The notes under the pieces: generated by a model
Told to the model about the DNA's origin: nothing
The model's input: the letters and a program-made list of their open reading frames with translations, nothing else
The model's database searches: none
Shown here: in pieces, positions 12,801 through 24,639 of the stretch
Layout: each line of letters opens with the position of its first letter
How positions within the stretch are numbered: position 1 is the first letter of the stretch
DNA from: Panax quinquefolius
Taxonomy: Eukaryota > Streptophyta > Magnoliopsida > Apiales > Araliaceae
Assembly (NCBI GenBank): GCA_020205615.1
Contig: CM035170.1
Location: 30,757,503 to 30,821,502, forward strand
DNA length: 64,000 nucleotides
Direction: 5' to 3'
Position numbers and translations under genes: made by a program

Positions 12801-13278
12801 CCAAATTTCAAACAGAAATTGACCGAAATCCATAAGCGAAATTTTATAAGTTATAATCAAATTTCGGTCGAGAAATGGGGTCCACAAACACACAAAACAT
12901 GTGTTAATCATTTAATGCCACAAAATACTCTTCCTCCTCATATACTCACATATCGCACATTCATTATAAAAATATCACCGTTAATATATTATTAAAATAA
13001 TATATTTAAATAAATTATTTTATCGATTAAAAAGATAAAATATTAATTTTCAATAATTGTCACTTTAAAATTTTCTCCATCTATATCCACATAAAATGAA
13101 TATTTTCTTATCATATTAATCAATAATTAATTATTCACAAATAATATTACGAGAATCAATAATAATATGACAACGGCGGTTCCGGAAAGTGGGGGCTTTC
13201 GATAAAGATTTCTCTTCTTTGGCGGCATTTAGGTGACCAAACCTCTCCTTAGAGAACTTTCTGACATTGCCAATAATC
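9833..13278 (-). mobile_element. Family L element L2: 5' LTR, truncated
   Basis: Its PBS-side end is TGTAACGACCCCAAAATGGG at 9833. It aligns with L1 and L2 3' LTR up to about 13278 (GACATTGCCAATAAT), where similarity stops. About 1.2 kb of the LTR's U3 start is therefore missing. TATA box (minus-strand TATAAATA) near 12495. No TSD can be assigned because both outer ends are disturbed. Confidence 0.8.
10898..11125. repeat. Minisatellite inside the L2 5' LTR
   Basis: Third plus-written copy of the ~38-40 bp CATCTTTGCAC...AAAGATATTCA array, six degenerate units. Confidence 0.85.
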
Positions 13279-14700
13279 TCTCGGCGTTTTCTATGTGATA
13301 GATTTGGTGCGGAGGATAAATACTCACGACATTCTGAAATTTCAACGTACGGAGAGGATCATTAGTGTTCGGCGAGTTGATGTACTAATACTATGTGTCT
13401 TGTCGTACACGTACATGTCGCAGTACATGGATGAGATATAGATATAAGCGTTATCATGGCGGTGAGAGCTCTCGGGAGGGTCATACCATTGTACCTATGA
13501 TCATGGCGTAGACCTTGACGATCGTCGGCGATCTCTACCAGTCTTACCGTCATGTGTGTGTGTTACAGGGAGTTCGGTCATGCTGTATGTGTGGTTTATG
13601 TCATATTTGTGACCAGTTGGTACCTTTAGACGCACGGGTATTGTTTCTCCCATGAGGTGGCTATGTCGTATTCCTTTCAGCCATCGGAGTGTAGATGCTT
13701 CGATCTGACCGCATTTTTTGCGGATATCAAGAGATCCATTTAGCATATTGTTGTGCTCGGGGCTTTGCTTTCACCATCTGACTTCATTACTTTCATTACT
13801 CATGCTCCGCATGGATTTCCTCCCTTGGTCGGCTTGAGGCGTGACGACTTATCATCCATTGGTAGTGATGTCGCGGTTTGACCCGGTTCGATTTTCATCC
13901 TTTCGAGGGGGGCGATTCATCGCCACTCGACTTCTCGATACCTCTCACCGAGGGCCGATCTCGTGTATATCGCTTGTCGGGATCGGCGTGAACTAGCCGC
14001 TTTCACGCGGTCGTCCCATTTATTCCGTGAGAGTACTCGCATGGATGGAGATGGAGGTTTTATCTACCGCAGCGATTATTTGTAATCTGGGAGGAGATTG
14101 AGTTAGACGATGTAGAGCCTATAGAGGACATTGATACCTACATCGAGGAGGATACTGCTATTGGGTTGCCAGCATTTCTTCCGGATTCTCCTAGTACTAT
14201 TACTTTTGTGATCCAAAGACTCGACCACGATATTTAGAGCAGAGTCTTCATCTGATGACCTTTGAGAGAGACCATATTTGATCTATGATGTCGACTGCTC
14301 TTGATGTGAGGGACGCCTACTATTAGAGAGAGACAAGGCATTAGCTCGTAGAGATGCTGGAGTGTTGTTGAGCGGGATGAGGCCGAGTCGAAGAGAGACG
14401 CATGATAGTTGAGCGGGATAGTGCTATATCTCCCGGGATGTGGTACATCACGAGATAATCTTCGCAATGAGGTCCCTTACCAACCGGTATAATCGCAGAG
14501 ATGAGTGCTTATATCGATGAGCATATGGTCATCATGCGGATGGCTATAGATCTGTTGGGTCGTGTGGATATTCTTATCCGGAGACTACTGACTTTACCTC
14601 CTTCATCCGAGAGGGATGCCATGTTGGTCTTGCTAGCTTCGCATGTACCGATTAAGTAGATGATCTTGTATTTACACCGCATGCAGACTAGCTTAGCCAT
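13279..14700 (+). pseudogene. Possible antisense ORF relic in the 3' region of Tat element T1
   Basis: This GC-richer stretch lies between the T1 integrase end (15814) and its 3' LTR. On the plus strand, opposite to T1, it has coding-like pieces in shifting frames. Around 14095-14230 there is an acidic run (DDVEPIEDIDTYIEED). At 14280-14430 there are ERD/RRD-rich, coiled-coil-like pieces. At 14501-14660 the frame is open, beginning MSAYIDEHMVIMRMAIDLLG. Antisense extra ORFs between integrase and 3' LTR are known in Tat-lineage elements, and position and direction fit. I cannot assign a protein family, and stops and frameshifts are frequent. It could also be non-coding. Confidence 0.35.
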
Positions 14701-15813
14701 TTTGTCGTATACAGTTCACATTGTATATATATCAAACAACATTATATATGATAGGAAATATATTTTTGGATCACTTCCCTTTTAGATATGCCTCTCTATT
14801 TACTTGATATTTTACTGTTTGCTTGAGGGCTTGTGATCTTGATGAATTACAATTCTTCCTTGGTGGATGGACATTGAAATTGTCTTTGGATAGTTCGAAA
14901 TGGATCATCGATCTATGTATATCCCTACCATCTTTGGTGTCTTGGGACTTGTTTACGAATGGAAATGTGGAGAGGAATGTGGCTTTCCTCTCGAGATTAC
15001 CGCTTTCCACGGATGGTTGCCGATTTCTATTTAGGAGAAGCTAGTTAATTCCACCTCTTATGGTTTAGTATTGCTCTTGAGGTATGTGCATGACTTACAT
15101 GGTCGTCGAATCTCCTATTTGGGAGGAGTTCGGGTAATTCCATCCCTTTGATGCGGCCAAGAATGAAATGTAGTGGATTGAAAGAGAATCCCAATACCAC
15201 GTGACAATGGTTTGTATTTTGGTAGGGGTGAGACCGCACCATGAATGGTACGCCTCACGTACTCTTATTGAAGAGGAGATCAGGTCTGCGTAGTTCGAAC
15301 ACAGTGTGTAGAGGTTCAACGTTTGTATATATGTACGATATGGTGTAGGAATGTTTTTTGTTATTTTTGCTTTTGTAAGGAGAAGAGGGTAGAAATGTTT
15401 TTGTTGTTTTTGTTTTATTGCAACCGGGCCATGTAACATGGTTGCCTACGTACTCCTATTGAAGAGGAGATTAGGTCGACGTAGTTCGCCTCTCAGGGCG
15501 AGAAGAAAAGCGTAATCCCATGTGCAGGTCAGAGTGCGGGGAGGAGAAAGTTTAATCCTAGGTTGAGGATAAACTGCAGGCAGGAGAAGTTTGATCCCAT
15601 GTATGGGTAGCCAAAATCTGAAATGCAAGAGTTCAATCCATGATGGGATGACCTAAGTTGTATGGCCTGAAAAGGAGAAAGCAGAAAGGCTGGCGGCTTG
15701 AAGAGTATGTTTCCCTGAGGGGCAAAGTGTAGCAAGTTGTAGGTGGTAAAGGGTTAAAGAACCAGAATGACTGGTGACCTGATGATGATGCACCAGGGTG
15801 TTTGCTGGTTACT
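14701..15813 (-). other. 3' untranslated region of Tat element T1
   Basis: Follows the integrase stop in the sense direction and holds no convincing ORF. Two copies of a block (15250-15300 and 15444-15493) read, on the plus strand, C-T-A-C-G-T-A-C-T-C-C-T-A-T-T-G-A-A-G-A-G-G-A-G (one base each differing), then ...CGTAGTTCG. Similar TACGTA...GTAGTTC blocks are familiar from the 3' regions of plant Tat elements. At 15500-15640 there are short repeats of GGAGAAGTTTAATCC type. Confidence 0.5.
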
Positions 15814-17143
15814 TCAGACATAATGCCGTTTCACGGTGTCTGAGTTGATGAGTTGTGGAAATTCATCGCCATCCATTTCTTGTAATCTGAGAGCACCTCC
15901 TGTCAATACTTCTTTGACAATAAACGGGCCTTCCCAGTTAGGAGCGAATTTTCCTTTGGCTTGATCTTGATTGTCAAGAATCTTCTTCAGAACCAAGTCA
16001 TGTTGTTTAAATTGCCGTAGCCGGACTTTTTTGTTGTAGGATCTGGCGATCCTTTGCTGGTATAGCTGACCATGGAAAATAGCCGCGGTTACCTTTTCGT
16101 CTATCGAGACAATTGGTGATACATCTTGTACCCATTGGTTTTCATCCAAATGGCGTCGATCAACACTACGAGAGATTCTATCTCAACTTCTATAGAACCT
16201 TTGCTTCCATCCCATAGGTTAAAGCGTGAGGGGTTGCCCTTGTTGAAATACGCATTGTGGTTACGTAGGCTAACGAGTAAGAGGAAATGAGTTAGGCCAA
16301 TCTTTGTGGTTGGTGACATCTTTTGCATAATCTTCTTGATATTTTTGTTAGCCGCTTCAACAAAGACTGCTCATCTTGAAAGATAGATGTGAGAGTTAAG
16401 ATGTTTGATGTGGAATTTCTTGTATAACTCCTCCATCATTTTGTTGTTGAGGTTTTTGGCATTGTCGACGACAATCACCTCGATTGTCCATATCGACAAA
16501 TGACATTGTTTACGATGAAAGCAATGATGACTTCTTTAGTGACCACAGGGAAGGAGGCGACCTACCCATTTGGTGAAGTAGTCGATCATGGTGAAGATAA
16601 ATCGGTGACCATTCTTGGCTTTAGGCTCGATGGGCCCAATAACGTCCATTCCCCACCTTGAGAAGGGCCAAGGCGAACTTCGTATTGTGGAGCTCCCGTG
16701 GGGGCGTGTATAGCATTCCTATGAATCTGGCACTGATAGCATCTTTTGACGTGGTCATGGCAATCAGCCTTGAGAGATAGCCAATAATGTCCCGTCCTGA
16801 GGACTTTCTTGACAAGGAGGGGGCCACTCATGTGGGGGCCACAGACTCCACCATGGATTTCATCCATAAGCCTTTGGGCTTGATCTTTATCTAGACACCT
16901 GAGGAGACCTAGTCCTGCATCTCTTTTATAGAGCGCATCTCCACTCAAGTAGAACTTCATAACAAGTCGATGGATCCGCCTTTTCTCAGTCAGGCTCGCC
17001 TCAGCGGGTGTAGATCCATCTTGCAGATATTCCTTGATATGTTGATACCAAGGAGGTTGGATGGGAGGTAGCTCATCTGATACTTCTCCAACGTAATTCC
17101 CATAAATTTGGAGCCTTGTGCGAGAAATTGTGACACTTGGCAA
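15814..17143 (-). pseudogene. Tat element T1: integrase
   Basis: The integrase inserts the element's DNA copy into the host chromosome. The N-terminal zinc-binding part is in the 16586-17143 frame: histidines in EIHGGVCGPHMSG, then CYQCQIH, an HHCC arrangement. The piece before it (linker from RNase H) includes LPPIQPPWYQHIKEYLQ. The catalytic core (about 16150-16600) is broken among frames. The C-terminal part (15814-16149) has the plant gypsy signature NKKVRLRQFKQHDLVLKK and ends TVKRHYV at the stop. Frameshifts near 16600 and 16150 make it inactive as written. Confidence 0.85.
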
Positions 17144-17241
17144 GTGTTCCTTATGCGATATCTTGAATCAAGGAGGCCAAAGTTGCTAATGCGTCCGCGA
17201 AATCATTCCTATTATGAGGAATGTGTAGAAAGGAGATTTCT

Positions 17242-17724
17242 TCAAACTCCAAAGGCATCTTCAAAACCTGTCGATGGTAAGGCAGCAAATGTAGTTCCTT
17301 GATTTGATAGACTCGGTGGATTGTCGATTACCAACTCCGAATCTCCAGGACGATTAACAACTTGATGCCCATTGAGCGGACAAGTTTTAGCCCCATGAGA
17401 CAAACCTTCATACTCGGTCGTATTGTTGGTCTTGCGACAAATCGTAATTTGGCGATAACGGATATCTGCTCCCCCCGTATCAGATACTAGAATTGCTCCA
17501 GCTCCAGAACCTTCCATGTTAACAGCTCCATCAAAATACATCTTCCATGATTGGCGTATATTGTACAGATGGTGTTGCTGCACTGTCAATACTCCTTCAT
17601 CGGGGAAATATATTTCTAAGGGTTTGAAATCCCCTGAAGGTGTGGCGGCTAGTTGATCTGCGATTCCTTGACCTTTGATGGACTTTTGAGTTACATATAC
17701 AATGTCAAATTGTTGTAGGATCAA
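17242..17724 (-). pseudogene. Tat element T1: second (archaeal-type) RNase H domain
   Basis: Contains WKMYFDGAVNMEGSGAGAIL with the first catalytic Asp, and NNTTEYEGL with the catalytic Glu. A second RNase H domain between the RT-RNase H and integrase is diagnostic of Tat-lineage Ty3/gypsy elements. The N-terminal part (QFDIVYVTQKSIKGQGIADQ) is the usual end of the preceding RNase H. The frame is disturbed towards 17242, where the sequence becomes unlike the family. Confidence 0.85.
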
Positions 17725-18200
17725 TCGCCATCCGGAGACGGTACGCGCGATTCAACATGGGTTTGTTGAACACGTACTTGAGAGGATCCACGCGGGATAT
17801 AAGATGGGTTGTGTGACCATGGAGGTAATGCTGTAACCTCATGGAAGCCTATGCTAAAGCATAACACGTCTTCTCGATCAGAGTGTACTTGTGTTCACTT
17901 CAACTTTGAACCTTTTCTTTGAGGTAATAGATAGCTCGTTCTTGGCCTCTATCGTCTTTCTCGTCGGCAGATGACCCATAGCATTGTCACTTATGGACAG
18001 GTACATGAATAGGGGAACATCATCCCTAGGTGGTACCAAGACAGGAGCTTTGACTAGCTGTTTCTTGATTGTAAGGAGGCATTCTGTCACTCATCATTCC
18101 ATTTCATGGAGGAGTTCTTCCTTAATAACTTGAAGATTGGCTCACAGGTTGCCATGAGTTGGGAGATAAACCTGCTGATGAAGTTGATCCTTCCCAAAAA
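17725..18200 (-). pseudogene. Tat element T1: RT connection and first RNase H, degraded
   Basis: Lies between the RT palm and the second RNase H. Fragments in several minus frames fit this domain, such as TECLLTIKKQLVKAPVLVPP and DVPLFMYLSISDNAMG near 17878-18090. Continuous reading is blocked by frameshifts. Confidence 0.7.
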
Positions 18201-19020
18201 TCAACGTATTTCCTTCTCTATTTGAGGAATGGACATTTCTGTGATGGCTTGGATTTTGGTAGGATCCAACTCAATCCCTTTGTGACTGACCAGAAATCCT
18301 AGCAACTTGCCTAACTTGACGCCAAAGGCACACTTAGCTGGATTCAACTTCAAGTTGTACTTACGCAACCTGTTGAATAACTTTCTGAGATGGTCTAGAT
18401 GGTCATCCTCCTTCCGGGACTTGACAATGATGTCATCCAAGTAGATCTCAATCTCTTTATGCATTAAGTCGTGGAAAAGAGCCATCATAGCTCGTTGATA
18501 GGTAGCTCCGGCATTGATGAGGCCGAATGACAACCATCTATAGCAAAAAGTTCCCCAAGGAGTGATGAAAGCAGTCTTCTCACGATCTTCCTCGAAACCA
18601 TGATATGATGGTACCCATGAAAGCAATCGATAAAGGAGTACATATCGTAGATTGAGCGATGTGTGTCGATGAGAATGTGGGTAAATGGCACGGAAAGCTA
18701 TCTTTTAAGCAAGCTTTGTTCAAGTCCACGTAATCCATGCAAACTCGCACCTTCCCTCCGTGTTTAGGTATGGGCATGATGTTGGATATCCACTCGGGAT
18801 ATGTAGACACCATGATGATCTTAGAAGCTTGAAATTGTTTCACAATCTCTTCTTTCACCTTTAAACTCCACTCAGGTTTCAATCGCCTGAGCTTTTGCTT
18901 GATCGGCTTAAATCCCTCTTTAATAGGAAGGCGATGAAGGAAAATGTCAGTGGATAGACCCACCATGTCTTCATGAGACCATGCAAACACATCCTGGAAT
19001 TGTGTTAATAACATAACCAT
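18201..19020 (-). pseudogene. Tat element T1: reverse transcriptase
   Basis: Copies the element RNA into DNA. The N-terminal part (18580-19020) shows FKPIKQKLRRLKPEW and GGKVRVCMDYVDLNKA. The palm (18201-18626) has the catalytic box YLDD (codons at 18432-18443), then HLRKLFNRLRKYNLKLNPAKCAFG and KLLGFLVSHKGIELDPTKI, all typical of Ty3/gypsy RT. A frameshift near 18600-18700 separates the two parts, around the first catalytic Asp region. Upstream in sense direction lie the G-patch region and the L3 insertion. Confidence 0.9.
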
Positions 19021-20094
19021 GTCATTCCGTTGGTTTGGGGTAAGGTCTGAACCAATCTGGATTAACTTAGGGCTTTCTAAGGTTCTGAGATTGAAAGAAG
19101 TGGTTTGATCAAGGTTTGGTTTGGGTTTATCTTTGACCCATTCTTAAATTTTTGGAGGCACCTCAATGTCATCCTGGGGATCCATCAAGGCTGAATTCAT
19201 CTCTACATCAAAGGTACAATCCTTGTGTAGGAGAGGCATCGTATCCATGAATATAGGCACATCTAAATTCGAGTCTCGAAACAAAATATGCTTTCACTTA
19301 GTATATATGAAATGCGTTAATCATACATGGTGTTAGCATATCTTGGCAAAATAAAGCGCTAATACAAGATGTAAGAAAAGTAGCGATTATTATTCTACTG
19401 AGGCGAAAAGAATTTACTACTTTACCCTTTATCGACCAAAACAAGGAATCTTGCTCCAATTGGTAAGTAAAGTTCGGGTGGACCGCAGATGATGGAGGGA
19501 TTGTCATCATCCTCCTTGTCCCGAATGATGGCCATTACGTCGAGGCAATCATCATCCGGGTGTATCTGTTGGTATGTTCATCATGGACGATGGCGCCGCA
19601 TGCAGACATTATTCGGACAACATTTTCCTTGATTCTCGCTCTTTTTCTTCGATTGCGGAATGCGGAATAACGATTTTCTTTTCCTCCGCCGATTTGACTT
19701 AGGAAATAACATGGCCATGACATTGGTTTGGCACCTTTCTTTGGAGGTTGTGCGGACTCGGAGTTTGAAGGCGAAGCCGAACGCCACATGGTTGAAGCTA
19801 AAGGAATCTGTTGATGCTTATGAGGATTCCTATGACTAGAGCTGGCAGAATAGCCTAGTCCAGCTGTTCCAACTAGCTTGGTTAATCGAATGGGGTACTG
19901 GATACCCTGGCCATCTTTACCCAACCCTTGTCCTGGCTTATGACCCAACGACATCATTTCTCGAGTGGCTGACATCACCTCAGCAGAAATGTGGGGTTCA
20001 GGCAGTGGTGCTCCAATAGCGTGGTATTGGGTGTTGCTTATTTCCAAAGCATGAAAACTGACTGGTTCTACGTCTGCATTGGCATTGATGAACG
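19021..20094 (-). pseudogene. Tat element T1: linker with G-patch motif between protease and RT
   Basis: The 19535-20047 frame has LGHKPGQGLGKDGQGIQYPI followed by AGLGY, a glycine-rich G-patch-like motif common between protease and RT in plant Tat elements. The rest (19021-19534) is low in recognisable motifs and is split among frames. The sense-upstream end at 20094 borders the L3 target-site duplication, so this stretch was once continuous with the protease region at 25902. Confidence 0.75.
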
Positions 20095-20099
20095 GTATA
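20095..20099. repeat. Target-site duplication GTATA (left copy) of L3
   Basis: GTATA here and GTATA at 25897-25901 flank L3 exactly at its TG...CA ends. A 5-bp duplication is what LTR-retrotransposon integrases make. Confidence 0.9.
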
Positions 20100-21324
20100 T
20101 GTAAGACCCCAAAATTTATGAAATAAAAGTATTCAATTTTTCTTATAATTACTATTTAGTAAATGGTTAAATTGATAAAAGTTAAAGTTAAGGATGATAT
20201 ATGAATTTTTTTTTCAAAATACACAAGTGGTTATAAAATATTCATTGTTGTCGGGGAATATTCGTTTTGTCGTGGAATATTCTTTACGTGGGGAATATTA
20301 AATGCGACGGCGCATCCATTTGTGGGCCCCATAACAGAAAAACTATCGGATGAAGAAAACGACAAAATTAAGTTTTTATAAATAACTTGGTAATCAAGTT
20401 CACAGAATTAACACCGCTTGGAGTAAGTACTCGGTTGGTAAAATAAAGTAATACGCGTTGTTGCACAAGAAGCTACGGTATTACAAAGATTTTTGAATTA
20501 TTGATTCTTACGTAAAAGGCCTACTACTCAAAAATTGTTACGATAATTACTGTTCAATATTTTATTTTATTGATTCAATAATTGTTGCGTTGATATTTTA
20601 TATTATTGTTGTTTCAATAATTATCACCGCATAATATTTCTCATTATCGGATCAATAATTCATATTATTTGAATAATATTATTAGATAACATTATTGGCA
20701 ATGTCTAGAAAGTTCTCATCGAGGAGAGGTTTGGTCACCTAATTGCGGCGCCAAATGAGAGAAATTCTTATTGAAAGCCCCTCTTTCCACAGGAGCGGCA
20801 CGGTTGTCATAATTGTGATTACGTAATATTATTTGTGAATAATTAATTATTAATTTATATGATAAGGAAATATTTATTTGATGTGGATATAAATGATGGA
20901 TTTATTTATGTGGTTATAAATGAAGGAATTAATGTTGAGGTATTTTATCAATATTTTTGTCAGAATGAAGGTATTAAAAATTAAACCAGTGTGTTTGAGA
21001 TATATTGCGTGAGTTATAATTTTTAATCCGACCGTTGGATCGTTGTAATTTTTGGATATGTTATACATATATAAGTTGAGTATATGTCCACAAGTTTTGA
21101 ACCGTTAAAAATGAACGTATGATTTGTTATGAATTTTAAGAGGTGAATGGTTCAGAAATTGTTGAAGTATACAAATTTAGCATTTTGATAGAAAATTCTA
21201 GAATTGAGTGGGCCCCACTTGTGGCTGGTGAAGAAATGTGCTAAATTTTATTTCAAAATGTGGTGGGTGGGAATAGTAGTAGGTAAAGCCATCAGGTTGC
21301 AAGTCAAGTTTGCTAAAATTTTCC

Positions 21325-21332
21325 TATAAATA
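21325..21332 (+). promoter_or_regulatory. TATA box of the family L LTR promoter
   Basis: TATAAATA in CCTATAAATAGAGGG. The same block is kept in other L copies (minus-strand, near 8150, 12495, 45020, 59037 and 61557), so it is probably the LTR's core promoter and fixes the sense direction of the family. Confidence 0.75.
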
Positions 21333-22773
21333 GAGGGCTAAGTTAGAATTGAAAATCACACCAGAAACATAAGCTTTCACTCTTTCTCTCTAGATTATTA
21401 AGTGTATTTTGTGAGTATTTAGATACTTGGTGAGTTGATATTCATCAGTGCAAATTTCCTTGATGTCATATCCAGATATCCAAATGTAAGTCTTTTCTTT
21501 TTGAGGTAAGGGGATAGTAAAGGGATTTTAAGGGTTATTATGTTTTTCATTCATACTTCTTGACCTTGAAAAATTCTGGAAAAATTTGAAATGATATGTT
21601 GATGAGTTTTATTGATTGTGTCCAAAAATGGTTATTTTGGATGTATAGATTAAGAGTTATGAATTTTATGAGAAAGACTATTTTAAAAGTAACAACTTAT
21701 AATTCATTGTGGTTAACTCCAAAATTGATTAAATTTTTATTGAGAGTACATCTATATAATATCAGTGTACTCTGTGAATTTCGAATTTTTGGATAAAAGT
21801 ACAATTTATGATAAATGTCTAAATATTCTAGTGGTTTGGCCATATGAAAATAGTAAATGAATTTTAAAAATTCTAAGAAAAATATATGTTCAATATGGGA
21901 CTATATTACGCTAAATCCCGAGAAAAAAAATATGTTTGGAACTGATTTGGTATTTTTCATGAAAATGGACTAGTTATGAATAAATGAGTTAAATATGTTA
22001 TGTGAAGGAAGAAAATTGGAAAATATGATTTTATGGCTTGAGAATCATATATGTGGTATATGCACATTTTCGATGAGGGTTTTGGTTATTGGTGATGAAA
22101 TCTTATAAGTTTGGCATTTTATGATGATTAAATGCATTATTTAGTAAAGTGTAAATAATTAAAATAAATTGTTTATAAGTTTAAGAAATGTTATTCTTTC
22201 AATATCATTATATCGAAATATTGGTATGGATTTTATTGTGGAATTTCTACCTTATTGTGTCAGGGTTACTATTCATGAGTTACTATTCACGAGTTACTAT
22301 TCACGGGTATTATTCACTACAAAATTGGTTTCTTTTTCTAACCAAATTATAGTTGATTTATGAATATTACTCTGGAGATTAAAACTATATATTGATTATA
22401 TTGATTTTATTATCATATATAACATTTTTATAACCCTGATGTTGAAATTCTCTTTCACTTGAGTATAAAGATGGGTAGATTATTGGTATGATTATGACTA
22501 GGGTTCTCTTTGGCCAGTAGTGAAAAGTTAAATTGTGACTGGTATGATCATGACCATTGAATTTATAATTAAATATCTTTAGCTTAAGTGCAAAGGTGAA
22601 TTGATCAACATGGTTATAATTATTGTTTATATAAATTCTGAAATGATTATATATTTCTTTGAGATATTAATATATTTGGCCTGTAGTGCAAATATGAACT
22701 GTTGAGGAATATCTTTGGCCTATAGTGCAAAGATGAACTGTTAATGAATATCTTTGGCACGTAGTGCAAAGAT

Positions 22774-22778
22774 GACCT
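22774..22778. repeat. Target-site duplication GACCT (left copy) of M1
   Basis: GACCT at 22774-22778 and at 24640-24644 flank the M1 LTR at its TG and CA ends. Confidence 0.85.
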
Positions 22779-24639
22779 TGAAAGTAGTATGCACACAAGC
22801 CAATCATGTTTGATGATAAAGCATATACTTTGTAACAATCTTATTCATTTATTAATAAAAAGTATTAATTTATTAAAGGCTTTTAATTATCTACATGATC
22901 TTTGTTTTTATAATATGTGATAAACCCATAGTTTTAAGCAATGCTTTTAGAATAATGATGATGATCATTCTAATGAGATCTAAATTCTTAGAAAGCTTAA
23001 AACTAAAATAGTTCCCAATCATTGGATTACTAAATTGGGGATTAGTGAATCCGGATAGATTGGTACATCGTTGCTTGCTCATTGGATGAGGATGATTGAT
23101 CTCATGATCATTTGTGTGGGGACACTAAAGCAAATATGTAGGTGCTTATTAGAGAATAAGTTCAATTTGAACTTGGCTCATTAAGGAATACCTAATGGAG
23201 TTTTACTTGTCTGTCAATAGGAATTCCAAGATAGTGATAGATAATACAAGTGATCCTTGGACTTGAGATCATCATAGTATCTTGTGTATGATGAGTTATA
23301 CTTTGACTTATTCCTTAAGACCCTTAGGGTATATCAAAGGGTATGCTTGGGTATAATAAGTTGTACATGGAGATAATGTATGATCGATAAAGAATCTACC
23401 ACTTCTAATAAAAGAAGAGAAATGTCTATGTGATTCGATAAATGACAACCCAAAGAGTCCTTGGCGAAGGCGGAATGAAATTAGAAAGGAGTTTCTAATT
23501 TGCATTATTTGGAGTTATGCATTTAAGGATCGAAATACATATAATTAAATAAAATAAGACTTGGCGATAATTCCATGTCTTATATTTAATTGAGACATTG
23601 TATGGTGGAAGGATTGAATTGTGCGGTAACTATTTACTCAAAGGTTCTTTTATGATTAATGTTGAAATCTATATTATCCGGAAAGTCGTTGATCGCTGGG
23701 AGGCTTATCCCTATTGTTGAATAAATATTATTTATTTAAATAAATTAATTATTTAATTTATTTATTTAAATAAGATTAGAATTGTTCTAATTGATTTATT
23801 CACAACCGGTTTAATATGGAGAACCTAAAGGGTCACACCATAAAAGGAAGAATAATTATTTAAGAAGTTAATGGCATAATCGTAATAATATGTTATGTAT
23901 ATTTAATTTAATCTATGGTGATAGAATAAATTAAATAGCTTAATATTATTATTTAATATTTTAGAAATATTAAATATAAATTAATAAGAGGAGTCTTATT
24001 AATATTATTACAATTATTATTATTATTTTAATTTCTAAAAGAGTTTAGGAATTAATTTAATATAAGTACTCTCATTTATTCCTAATTGGATTAGGAGGGA
24101 AAATTAGTTAAAGGAGTTTAATTAATTATCCCTAATAAGATTAGGGAGCCCATTTAATTAAAAGAGTTTAATTAATTAAATAATACCTTATTTTAATAGG
24201 GTTACTTGATATCTTTATAAGAAGAGTCTTATATCAGATATTAAGATGACGTAATAATTCCAATGGTTGGAGAGTACGCTCCTTTTCTATAGAGATAGAA
24301 AAATTAGGGTTTAGCCAACCACCCATCTTCTTGAATCCTTCTTCTTCCTTGGTGGATCACCTCTAGAGGCCAAACACTTGGGTGGCTAACGTTGATCAAA
24401 AATAAGGAACCAAACCCGGTGAATTCAAGTTGAACGCGAAAGGATTTGGAGGTGAACTTGTACATGAGGAAGCTCGATCTTCAAGGGTATGATTTTATTC
24501 TTTATCTTTTTGTTTAATTAATAATTGTGCATAAAGGGTGATCCGGGTTTATGGTTTGTAAAATTTTAAAACTCTGATTTTTCACGTTTCCGCTTATTTT
24601 TGCAATTTGATTGCGTTCTTGAATATTACAAACCTAACA
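22779..24639 (+). mobile_element. Solo LTR M1 (1861 bp), nested in L3
   Basis: Begins TGAAAGTAGTATGC and ends ATTACAAACCTAACA, with TSD GACCT. It interrupts the L minisatellite: the repeat resumes directly after it. Its last ~500 bases match 63544-64000 in reverse complement, so the family has at least two copies here. CTTTATAAG near 24213 followed by transcript-like sequence suggests plus is the sense strand. I see no ORF of note and cannot assign a superfamily. Confidence 0.85.

Noticed and set aside
15045..15821. Overlapping minus-strand open frames after integrase
   Set aside because: Low-complexity Pro/Ser-rich translations of short repeated GGAGAAGTTTAATCC units; no family resemblance.
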